Source of the DNA: Rufibacter sp. DG15C | GTDB taxonomy: Bacteria > Bacteroidota > Bacteroidia > Cytophagales > Hymenobacteraceae | NCBI RefSeq assembly: GCF_001577755.1 | Contig: NZ_CP010776.1 | Coordinates: 806,001 to 870,000, forward strand | DNA length: 64,000 nt | Direction of reading: 5' to 3' | Shown here: positions 32,709 through 39,512 of the stretch, piece by piece | How positions within the stretch are numbered: the stretch's first letter is position 1 | Layout: every line of letters starts with the position of its first letter | Translations under genes and position numbers: made by a program | Notes under the pieces: model-generated | The model's input: the letters and a program-made list of their open reading frames with translations, nothing else | Told to the model about the DNA's origin: nothing | The model's database searches: none

Positions 32709-33305
32709 AAAGTATAGTTATGTGAGCTGGACTGAGAATCACCTATGATTGATAGGCTCAAATCTTGCTGCTTAATACGTATGAAACCAAAAAGCTACCT
32801 ATACAACGCTACATCAAATGAAATTTTCTTAAAAAAACGCCCTTAAAACGCATATCAACAAAGGATACACGACTTTTATGAGGTGATTTTTGCGAATTTC
32901 ATATTGTTGGGAGAGAGTGATTTACGCGTCCTTGTGAGGTAATGTTGAGGTGAATAATTGAAAAAACAGCTGATGACCCTGTCAGGATGTAGACCAAGAT
33001 GTATAATCTAACTGAGAACCTTCCATGGATCCTGTAATACAAAAGGCGACACAACTCAAAAAGGAGGAATGAAGAAAGAATTAAGCAAGCCCGTCCTATT
33101 CTTAAGATGTGATGTACCAGAAACTAGAAGAAAATGTCCTATGCGTTTTTGGCTTGTTTTCTAGGAAACAGGCTAAAAACGGAAGCGCCTCCTCTTACTC
33201 TGAAAGAGATTTTTTTAAGTTAGGAAGACATGAAGAGAGTTAGTGAATACGGCAGAAGGGTTCTATGCCATAGCCGACACGAGGGAGAAAAGAAGCAGGA
33301 ACGTA
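32709..33305. other. 597-bp leader region of the SusC operon
   Basis: Between the regulator stop and SusC start, no convincing gene. A minus-strand TTTG (32815-32818), 17 bp, TAGCTTTT (32790-32797) is an imperfect promoter candidate for susC with a leader of ~75 nt. Palindrome copy 15 lies in the far half. The remaining ~250 bp next to the promoter candidate are the natural place for the operator of the adjacent regulator, but I could not pick out a repeated site. Confidence 0.5.
33144..33181. repeat. 38-bp intergenic palindrome, copy 15
   Basis: 124 bp beyond the regulator stop. Arms CGTTTTTGGCTTGTTTTC and GGAAACAGGCTAAAAACG differ from full complementarity at three positions, and each is a G-T/G-U wobble on this strand. 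Confidence 0.92.
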
Positions 33306-36203
33306 CTATACTTCCATCAGGAACTCCACCAGATTCTTCTCATGGTCTAGGTTGAGCTTCTTCCGGAGGCGGTAGCGGCTAATCTCTACGCTCCGGACGG
33401 TGATGTTTAGCAGCGTGGCAATCTCTTTGCTGTTCATGTTCAGGCGCAGGTAGGCACACAGCTTCAGGTCTTTGGGGGTGAGCTCTGGGTGGACGGCTTT
33501 CAACTTTTTGAAATAGTTCTCATGGGCCTCGTTGAAACTGCTCTCAAACAAATTCCAGTCATAGTCTGTGTCCATGCCCTCTTCTATCACCTTCTGCAGC
33601 TTCTTCAACTGCTCAGGCGCCAGCTTCTTGCCAGAGGCGTCCTTTAATTGTAGGATTTCCTCTCTGATGCCGTTGAGCAACTCGTTCTTTGACACAATGC
33701 TCAAGGCCGAGTTGGCCAGCTCTCGGCTTTTGGTGGCCAATTCAGACTCCAGCTGCTCGTTGCGCAGCCGTACCAGCTTTTGTTCGTTGAGCAGAGCCTC
33801 TCGGCGGAGCGCCTCTTCTTTCTCCTGCTCTAAGCGCATTTCTATGCGAGCCTTGTCTTTCCTGAGTTTTATTTGATATAAGTACCGGAACAGATACACC
33901 AAAGCACTGCCCAGCAATACGTAGCCCAAAAGCGCCCAATAGGTGGCAAACCACGGCGGCCCCACGGTAAACTTGAAGGCAGTGACTGGTGATACGGCAC
34001 CGTCTTCTACCCTGGCCCTCACCAGGAACCGGTACTCTCCCTGCGCCAGATTAATAAACTCCTTCTGGGTAGTTGAAGACCAATCTGACCAGCGCTGGGA
34101 ATAGCCCTCCAGGTAGTACTGGAACTGGGGCTTCATCTGACTGAAATAGGGCAGCGCAAAGGAGATACTCAGGCTGTTGCGTTTGTAGGGGATGGTAAGC
34201 GGAAAGGTAGCTGCCTCGGTGAGCAGGGCCTTGTCTTCTACGCTGTGCTGCACTTTTCTGATGAGCACCTGCGGCATGGCCTTCCTTCGGGCGAAGCGCA
34301 GGTCTGCGTTGTACACCACAAAGCCCTCGTCAATGCTAATGAGGTAAATGGAGTTGCTGATTCTGCTGATGTTCTCATAATACTCCACCATGTGCCCACT
34401 GAGCATGGTAAACTGGTTGGCGCTTACATTCACCGTCCCGGCCTTTGGCATATCTACCAGCGCCACCTGGCCGTGGTTAATGAACCAGTACTGGGTCCCC
34501 GCTGCTTTTATGATGCGGTTAGACGTGGCAAAAGGCCCCAACTTCTTATTGAGTTCTGTGTATTTGGAAAAGGAGTCGCTGATGGCATCATAAATATAAA
34601 AGCCTGCGTCTGAGGTGAAGACAATGCGTCCGTCCAGCCTGAACGTATTGATGCGGTAGTCGGCGGGCAGGCCTTGTTTCTGGTTGTAGTATTGCAGAGA
34701 TTCTACCTTTTTCAGGTCTGAGCTCAGGGACAGCTTATACAGTCCCTTATAGGCATGACTCACCCAGATGTGGCCGTTGTTGTCCTGCTCTACGTACCTT
34801 GAAGGCTCCCCAAATCCTTCTATTTTATGGGACAGGACCCAATTGCCCTGGGCGTCTTTCCGGTAGAGGACCAAGCCGGTGTAGGTGCCCTGGATGAGCG
34901 TCTCTTCCTCAGAGGCTAGTTTTTTGATTGCCCAGCCGCCCTTGTAATCTGAGAGTTTGCGCAGCTGGTTCCCCACTACCTGGAACGTGCCTTCATTGTG
35001 GCCGCAGAGCAGCTGCCCGCCCAACAAGGATAGTTCCCACACCTGCCCCTGTGAGCCTTCTATGATTTTAAAGTCCAGGGATTGATAGGACTGGTTTTTC
35101 TGCGCCGGCCACTCACTGTAAAAGAGTCCTTGGTTGGTGCCCAAGTAGATGTTGCCGCCATGTATCAAACTGGAATACACAGTGCCAAACTTACCGGTCT
35201 TGTCAAAGTAGAAGTAAAATGGTGAATCCACTTCTACCCTGTCCACGCCATTGTCCAGGCCCGCCCACAGGTTCTGCTCCTGGTCCGCGAACAGGCTCAG
35301 CACGGTGTTGTTCTGCAACCCGCTGGCCTTGTTGATTTTGTGGAGGACCTTGCCCTGTTTATCCAGGATGATCACCCCGTTGAGGATGGTACCAAAAGCC
35401 AGGGAATTGTCCTTTAAAAGAACCCCATTGTTGAGCTGGTTGGTTTTGAGGAAGTCATTGGCGTCATTGGCCCAAGGCCTGATTCCCGCCTCGTCGTACA
35501 GAAACAAGCCGTTTTTGGCAGTGCCTATCAGGAAAGAGTTTCCCTGCAAGGGCAGCACCGACAACACGTGGGCATCACCCAAAAAAGCACTCCCCGGAAT
35601 AAAGGCCAGTTGGTTATTCTTGAGTTCATAGAGGCCTTTGCCCAAGACCTCCACAAAGTAGCGGTTCTTGGCCTTTAGGAGAAAGAGTAGACTTTGCTCG
35701 CCTTTGACTACCTGTATTTTGCCCTTCTCATAAATATAGATACCAGAGAAGGACTGGAACAGCACGCGGTCCTTCTCCACGTGTATTTTCCAGATTTCGT
35801 CTTTGAGGCCGTGTTCTTTGGGAATTAGGTTAATTAAAGAGCGGTAGACGAAGCGGCCTTTGTCATTGTAATGCCAGTACCCAAACTCCCCGAAACCACC
35901 GGCATAAACTTTGTCCTCGCTTGCATTTGCCGCCACAGCCCGCACAATCACCTTATTGGGCATTCTGTAGAGCTGCCAGTGGTTGCCGTCAAAGGCCAGC
36001 AGCCCCTCTGAGTTCCCGAAGTACTTTACCCGGTTGCGCCCCTCAGTGATGGACCAGTTCTGGTTGCCCGACTGGTAGAGCAGCTTGGAGTAGTTCTGAA
36101 CGAAAGGAAAGCTAAAATTCTGGGTAGACTCTGCCTGCGCGCTTGTCAAGGAGACAGCCCAAAATAGCATTGCCCATAAGAGATAATTTACCTTGCCTTG
36201 CAT
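33306..36203 (-). CDS. Membrane-spanning propeller/Y_Y_Y sensor with LuxR-type HTH
   Basis: Predicted one-piece transcriptional regulator of the polysaccharide locus, 965 residues. The start at 36203 gives a signal peptide (MQGKVNYLLWAMLFWAVSL to AQAES); a longer reading to 36311 adds non-secretory residues and is rejected. Periplasmic residues ~30-680 form Reg_prop-like propeller blades (VYAGGFGEFGYWHYND, LWAGLDNGVDRVEVDS, IWVSHAYKGLYKLSL), followed by a Y_Y_Y domain (QFQYYLEGYSQRWSDWSS ... GEYRFLVRARVEDG), one membrane helix at ~751-776, a charged coiled coil, and a C-terminal LuxR-type HTH from ~908 (LTPKDLKLCAYLRLNMNSKE, SVEISRYRLRKKL). There is no kinase or receiver domain, so it differs from the hybrid two-component sensors usual in such loci. 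Confidence 0.9.
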   Translation of the reverse strand: MQGKVNYLLWAMLFWAVSLTSAQAESTQNFSFPFVQNYSKLLYQSGNQNWSITEGRNRVKYFGNSEGLLAFDGNHWQLYRMPNKVIVRAVAANASEDKVYAGGFGEFGYWHYNDKGRFVYRSLINLIPKEHGLKDEIWKIHVEKDRVLFQSFSGIYIYEKGKIQVVKGEQSLLFLLKAKNRYFVEVLGKGLYELKNNQLAFIPGSAFLGDAHVLSVLPLQGNSFLIGTAKNGLFLYDEAGIRPWANDANDFLKTNQLNNGVLLKDNSLAFGTILNGVIILDKQGKVLHKINKASGLQNNTVLSLFADQEQNLWAGLDNGVDRVEVDSPFYFYFDKTGKFGTVYSSLIHGGNIYLGTNQGLFYSEWPAQKNQSYQSLDFKIIEGSQGQVWELSLLGGQLLCGHNEGTFQVVGNQLRKLSDYKGGWAIKKLASEEETLIQGTYTGLVLYRKDAQGNWVLSHKIEGFGEPSRYVEQDNNGHIWVSHAYKGLYKLSLSSDLKKVESLQYYNQKQGLPADYRINTFRLDGRIVFTSDAGFYIYDAISDSFSKYTELNKKLGPFATSNRIIKAAGTQYWFINHGQVALVDMPKAGTVNVSANQFTMLSGHMVEYYENISRISNSIYLISIDEGFVVYNADLRFARRKAMPQVLIRKVQHSVEDKALLTEAATFPLTIPYKRNSLSISFALPYFSQMKPQFQYYLEGYSQRWSDWSSTTQKEFINLAQGEYRFLVRARVEDGAVSPVTAFKFTVGPPWFATYWALLGYVLLGSALVYLFRYLYQIKLRKDKARIEMRLEQEKEEALRREALLNEQKLVRLRNEQLESELATKSRELANSALSIVSKNELLNGIREEILQLKDASGKKLAPEQLKKLQKVIEEGMDTDYDWNLFESSFNEAHENYFKKLKAVHPELTPKDLKLCAYLRLNMNSKEIATLLNITVRSVEISRYRLRKKLNLDHEKNLVEFLMEV

Positions 36204-36340
36204 TCTTAGATTAAAGTCTCCCTTAAGGTAATTGGATGCTTTGATCAGCCTAACTATGAGCCAAGCTGCTTTTGTTGCGCAAAAACAGTTTAAAGATACT
36301 GATAAAAACAAAAGAATTGCTCAGCAACAGGAAAGGCATA

Positions 36341-36384
36341 TAACACAAAAGGCCCGTCATTTTCATGACGGGCCTTTTGTGTTA
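36341..36384 (-). terminator. tmRNA terminator
   Basis: A long hairpin, AACACAAAAGGCCCGTCAT against its complement around a 4-nt centre, beginning directly beyond the tmRNA 3' end. The CTTTTGTGTTA tail supplies the T-rich end on the minus strand. Confidence 0.85.
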
Positions 36385-36385
36385 T

Positions 36386-36758
36386 TGGTGGAGATGCAGG
36401 GAGTCGAACCCTGGTCCAGACAAGGAAACTTGAGCGCTTTCTACATGTTTAGTCTTGGATTGGTTTTCGTGTGAGTTCAGGCCCAAGCCTGGCCTATGAA
36501 ATCACCTTAGGTGCTTTAGTTTCATGCACTCCCCACACCTTGGAGTACACTAGATCGGCATTACGATGCCCTGTGACCAACCCCCACCGAACCGAGGAGC
36601 TGCAGGACAATGGCAAAATGCTTAGTACCTAGACTAGGCAGCCATGGCGTAGTTAGACTCGCCAGATAATAGTCGGTCAATTCTGATTTACGGGAAAACA
36701 GCCAACTCCCGACATGCTTACACCCAGCTTGCTCAAGCTGTCAATTCCGGTCATCCCC
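36386..36758 (-). ncRNA. ssrA: Transfer-messenger RNA
   Basis: One-piece tmRNA of about 373 nt that rescues stalled ribosomes. The tRNA-like ends pair: 5' GGGGATG (from 36758) with 3' CATCTCC, then ACCA with CCA encoded at 36386-36388. The T-arm reads GGGTTCGACTCCC. The reading frame for the proteolysis tag is at 36637-36663, GESNYAMAA, followed by TAG (36634-36636). The last residues AMAA replace the more common ALAA. Candidate pseudoknot-forming GC-rich segments follow the tag. The partner protein SmpB is not in the window. Confidence 0.96.
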
Positions 36759-36805
36759 AATAAGTAAAAGAACGTGGTATGCTTTCTTTTACGCCCGAAG
36801 GCCTG

Positions 36806-36813
36806 CAAAAGTA
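36806..36813 (-). promoter_or_regulatory. tmRNA -7 promoter element
   Basis: On the minus strand TACTTTTG, an exact TAnnTTTG, about 48 bp upstream of the mature tmRNA 5' end, leaving a ~40-nt leader to be trimmed by RNase P. A TTTG lies 13 bp further upstream (36827-36830), closer than the usual 19 bp. Confidence 0.5.
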
Positions 36814-36851
36814 ACCAAATAATAGACAAATACTAGCCCTTTCTGGTTCCG

Positions 36852-36889
36852 CGTTTTCGGCTTGTTTTGGTGAAAACAGCCCAAAAACG
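36852..36889. repeat. 38-bp intergenic palindrome, copy 16
   Basis: Begins 3 bp beyond the YjjG-like stop. GGTGAAAAC-centre subtype: left CGTTTTCGGCTTGTTTTG, right GAAAACAGCCCAAAAACG. Confidence 0.92.
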
Positions 36890-36892
36890 GCT

Positions 36893-37597
36893 TTATAAAA
36901 ACGTTTTCAGCTCACTCAGGCAGGCCACCTCATAGGTGGGCTTTAATGGAATGCGCTTACGCTCAGGGTTAAAGAACACCTGGTCCAAGCCCGCGTTCAT
37001 GGCGCCCAGGATATCGGCCTCCAGGTTGTCGCCAATCATGAGGCTCTCACTGGCCTTTACGCCGGCGCGCTCCAGGGCGTGCTGGTAGATTCGGCGGTCT
37101 GGCTTGGTGCAGTTCACGCACTCAGACGTGACCACCTCAGAGAAATACTGCGTCAGGTTAGACGATTGTAGCTTAATGGCCTGCACGTCTTTAAAACCGT
37201 TGGTGATAATGTGCAGCGTGTATTTCTGCTTCAAGTAGCCCAGCACCTCATGCGTAAACGGAAACACCGCCGACTTGGTAGGACAGATGTCTGTGTACGC
37301 CTCGCTCAGCCCTACGGGCACGTCTTCTTCGGCCACGCCCAACCCGGTAAGACATTTTACAAAGCGTTTCTCCCGTAGCTCCTGCTGGTCAATCTTGCCC
37401 TTGTGGAACAGGTCCCAAAGCCTGAGGTTGATGTAGCTGTACTTCTTATAAAAGTCTGTGATGGTGAAGTCGCCTAGGCGGTGCAGTTCAAACTCATGAA
37501 ACAAGTGCACCAGCGTCTCTTCTGAGTTTTTCTCAAAGTCCCAAAGGGTATGGTCCAGGTCAAAGAAGAGGTGGCTGTAGGTTTTTACTTTTTTCAT
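36893..37597 (-). CDS. YjjG-type HAD nucleotidase
   Basis: Haloacid dehalogenase-superfamily phosphatase of 234 residues, closest to YjjG noncanonical pyrimidine nucleotidases, which dephosphorylate dUMP, dTMP and damaged pyrimidine nucleotides. Motif I is FFDLDHTLWDF with Asp13 and Asp15, motif II IITNG, motif III the Lys in CTKPDRRIY, motif IV GDNLEADILGAMNAG. The helical cap between motifs I and II (KKYSYINLRLWDLFHKGKI) fits the YjjG branch. The ATG at 37597 is preferred since residues from an upstream ATG (37639) are unlike the family. It may be co-transcribed after the ArsR gene, 122 bp upstream. Confidence 0.9.
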   Translation of the reverse strand: MKKVKTYSHLFFDLDHTLWDFEKNSEETLVHLFHEFELHRLGDFTITDFYKKYSYINLRLWDLFHKGKIDQQELREKRFVKCLTGLGVAEEDVPVGLSEAYTDICPTKSAVFPFTHEVLGYLKQKYTLHIITNGFKDVQAIKLQSSNLTQYFSEVVTSECVNCTKPDRRIYQHALERAGVKASESLMIGDNLEADILGAMNAGLDQVFFNPERKRIPLKPTYEVACLSELKTFL

Positions 37598-37719
37598 GGG
37601 AGTACGCGTTGGGCCTTCAAGAACGGCGGCCGGTGCCACAAAGTTCTTCGTTCTTGGGTAAAACCAACGGATTGGGACAATGTTTATTTACCGTGCCGCC
37701 CATCGGGCAGACGCAATGA

Positions 37720-38106
37720 CTACAAGCCCGTAAAATGACGCTGCTGCAGGCGGTTGATGGCCAGCTCACGGTTGGAGTACAGGGTCTGGTACACTTCCTG
37801 GTCATGCAAGAGCAGCTGGTCCTTCTCCAGATAGCCGAACATCTGCTGCAAGAGGTCCAGCATTTCGTCTTTGATGGCGTAGAAGGCCCACTGGTCCTGT
37901 TTCCGAAAGGAGACCAGACCGGCGTTTTTGAGGTAGATGAGGTGGCGGGAGGTCTTGGTCTGGGTGAAGTCCAGCACCATCTCCATGTCCGCGATGCAGA
38001 GCTCTTTGTTGCGCAGCAGCAGGTGCAGAATGCGGATGCGCGAGGCATCGCTCATGGCCTTGAATACTTGTTCCCCGAAATTGACGTTGAAATGTTTGAG
38101 CCTCAT
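37720..38106 (-). CDS. ArsR-family winged-helix repressor
   Basis: Small transcriptional repressor of 128 residues. The winged helix is clear: FKAMSDASRIRILHLLLRNK, IADMEMVLDFTQTKTSRHLIYLK (recognition helix TQTKTSRHL) and the wing AGLVSFRKQDQWAFYAIKD. The ELCIADM version of the metal-binding ELCVCDL motif lacks the two cysteines of ArsR/SmtB arsenite sensors, so it probably does not sense arsenite; a C-terminal helix (LLLHDQEVYQTLYSNRELAINRL) may bind another ligand. A perfect inverted repeat covers its own -7 box, suggesting self-repression. It is divergent from the gene at 38191, which may share the control. Confidence 0.9.
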   Translation of the reverse strand: MRLKHFNVNFGEQVFKAMSDASRIRILHLLLRNKELCIADMEMVLDFTQTKTSRHLIYLKNAGLVSFRKQDQWAFYAIKDEMLDLLQQMFGYLEKDQLLLHDQEVYQTLYSNRELAINRLQQRHFTGL

Positions 38107-38118
38107 GTTCTACTAGCT

Positions 38119-38136
38119 GCGTAAACAAATTTACGC
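38119..38136 (-). promoter_or_regulatory. Candidate ArsR operator over the -7 element
   Basis: GCGTAAACAAATTTACGC: 7-bp perfect arms with a 4-nt spacer. On the minus strand the middle reads TAAATTTG (38126-38133), an exact TAnnTTTG -7 element, 13-20 bp upstream of the arsR-like ATG. Overlap of operator and promoter is the standard layout for repression by this family. Confidence 0.6.
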
Positions 38137-38190
38137 CCCCTGCGGCACAAAGTACCATAAAAAGGCTATACTTGTAAACGATCTTATTCA

Positions 38191-38883
38191 ATGCAGACTT
38201 TCTCTTCCGTTTTTACCCAATCCATTGGCCGCAGGTGGCGCTTGCTTTTCACGTTTAGTGCACTTTTGTTCTTCTCCTGGGGCTTCTCTCTTAGCACAAC
38301 ACATGCCCAAGGCGGCAAAAAGGTCATCCAGCTAACCGGCGTAGTAGCCGCCGGCGACAGCCTTTTAGGAATACCAGGCGCCAGCGTGTACGTGCCCAAG
38401 GCCGGCAGAGGCACCACTACCAACGAGTATGGCTTCTTCTCGCTTCCAGTGCTGGCCGGCGACAGCGTAGTGATTAGCTCACTTGGGTTTGCCAAGCAGT
38501 CCATCATCATTCCGGCCAATTTTGAGAAGCAGAGTTATTCTGTGATCATTGAGATGCTGGAAGATCCTACCGTGCTGGCCGAGATCAAGGTGTTCCCGTA
38601 TGCCACCTTTAGGGAGTTCACTCAGGCGGTCATGGCCATTAAACTACCGTCACAGGACGTAGACCAACAGACGGCTATGAGCTCCCAGATTCTGGCCCAG
38701 ATGTACAAGAACACGCCTATGGATGGCAATGCCAACCACCAGAACTACATGAACCTGCAAAACCAGCAGATGCTACGCAGAGGCGGTTACAACCCAGGGG
38801 CCACCAATCCATTGCTCAACCCGGTTGCCTGGTACCAAGTGATCCAAGCCATCAAACGTGGCGATTTCAAGAAGAAGGAGTAG
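38191..38883 (+). CDS. Carboxypeptidase-regulatory-domain protein, secreted
   Basis: Predicted periplasmic or outer-membrane protein of 230 residues, function unknown. A long N-terminal region with hydrophobic segment LLFTFSALLFFSWGF leads to a cleavage-like THAQ (residue ~40). Then comes a CarboxypepD_reg-like beta-sandwich of the type seen at the front of SusC proteins (IQLTGVVAAGDSLLGIPGASVYV, GRGTTTNEYGFFSLPVLAGDSVVISSLGFA) and a polar helical tail rich in Gln, Asn and Met (MYKNTPMDGNANHQNYMNL). No TonB plug or barrel follows, so it is a stand-alone domain. Divergent from the ArsR-type repressor. A strong hairpin terminator follows. Confidence 0.85.
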   Translation: MQTFSSVFTQSIGRRWRLLFTFSALLFFSWGFSLSTTHAQGGKKVIQLTGVVAAGDSLLGIPGASVYVPKAGRGTTTNEYGFFSLPVLAGDSVVISSLGFAKQSIIIPANFEKQSYSVIIEMLEDPTVLAEIKVFPYATFREFTQAVMAIKLPSQDVDQQTAMSSQILAQMYKNTPMDGNANHQNYMNLQNQQMLRRGGYNPGATNPLLNPVAWYQVIQAIKRGDFKKKE

Positions 38884-38900
38884 TTGCAAATCAATAAATA

Positions 38901-38943
38901 TAGCAAGAAGGCCCAACCAGACGATGGTTGGGCCTTCTTGCTA
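38901..38943 (+). terminator. Hairpin terminator
   Basis: TAGCAAGAAGGCCCAACCA (38901-38919) pairs perfectly with 38925-38943. Its right arm ends in CTTCTTGCTA rather than a pure T run. It lies 18 bp after the gene ending at 38883. Confidence 0.8.
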
Positions 38944-38954
38944 TAAGACGAATT

Positions 38955-38992
38955 CGTTTTTAGCCTAATTTCTGGAAATTAGGCTAAAAACG
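38955..38992. repeat. 38-bp intergenic palindrome, copy 17 (perfect, co-varied)
   Basis: Arms CGTTTTTAGCCTAATTTC and GAAATTAGGCTAAAAACG are fully complementary, with three compensated differences from the consensus. In the gap between convergent genes, next to a separate terminator. Confidence 0.97.
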
Positions 38993-39007
38993 ATAAATGA
39001 GCGTCCT

Positions 39008-39376
39008 CTACAAATACAGTAATATAAAAGACGCAACCAAAGCCACTACCACCAGCCATCCCCTGAATCTTCTCTGCCTTTGTGTCTCACTGCACCCCCA
39101 GCGCAGGTCATAAAGCACATATTTGCCACAGTAGCGCACTACATTAAAGATTAAAATACTGAGCGCAACCACTAACCCAATCAACTTAGCATAGTTAAAT
39201 TCGCCGGGTTCATTCTTTTGAGGCTCTACGAATAGCCACAAAACCTCATAATAAATTTTACAGCAAAGGAACACTTGCATCACACTAACTAACCCAATTC
39301 CCCTCGGCCCATCGGGACCGTCTCTTGAGTAAAAGAATTTGGTCACCCTGTAGAATATGTAATCAAAGAACTTCAT
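39008..39376 (-). CDS. Small membrane protein, unknown
   Basis: Unrecognised protein of 122 residues. Three hydrophobic stretches are visible: VSVMQVFLCCKIYYEVLWLFV (residues ~30-50), AKLIGLVVALSILIFNVV (~63-82) and GWLVVVALVASFILLYL at the very C-terminus, with a conserved-looking RWGCSETQRQRRFRG basic loop between the last two. It is flanked by palindromes and hairpins on the downstream side. Composition and length are compatible with a real gene, and its start at 39376 is the only good one. No function is proposed. Confidence 0.65.
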   Translation of the reverse strand: MKFFDYIFYRVTKFFYSRDGPDGPRGIGLVSVMQVFLCCKIYYEVLWLFVEPQKNEPGEFNYAKLIGLVVALSILIFNVVRYCGKYVLYDLRWGCSETQRQRRFRGWLVVVALVASFILLYL

Positions 39377-39425
39377 TTGTAAACTCTTGGCTCTGCACTA
39401 AATTTCACTCGCACGCTCTGTTCAT

Positions 39426-39461
39426 GCAAAAAGAAAGCCCACTCCTGTAAAGAATGGGCTT
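39426..39461 (-). terminator. Rho-independent terminator
   Basis: On the minus strand AAGCCCA and TGGGCTT arms enclose a 13-nt loop and are followed by TCTTTTTGC. It is the terminator of the M1 peptidase gene, placed just after palindrome copy 18. Confidence 0.7.
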
Positions 39462-39470
39462 CCCAAAAAT

Positions 39471-39508
39471 CGTTTTTGGTCTATTTCTTGGAAAACTGGC
39501 CAAAAACA
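39471..39508. repeat. 38-bp intergenic palindrome, copy 18
   Basis: Begins 4 bp beyond the M1 peptidase stop. Left CGTTTTTGGTCTATTTCT, right GAAAACTGGCCAAAAACA: moderately decayed inner arms. Confidence 0.88.
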
Positions 39509-39512
39509 AAGA

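Noticed and set aside
33069-33164. 31-codon plus-strand frame after an AAGGAGG sequence
   Set aside because: The spacing from AAGGAGG to ATG is too short, the frame ends inside a palindrome, and the phylum rarely uses strong Shine-Dalgarno sites.
37720-38106. Arsenic resistance operon
   Set aside because: The repressor lacks the metal-binding cysteine pair and no arsB, arsC or acr3 gene is present.
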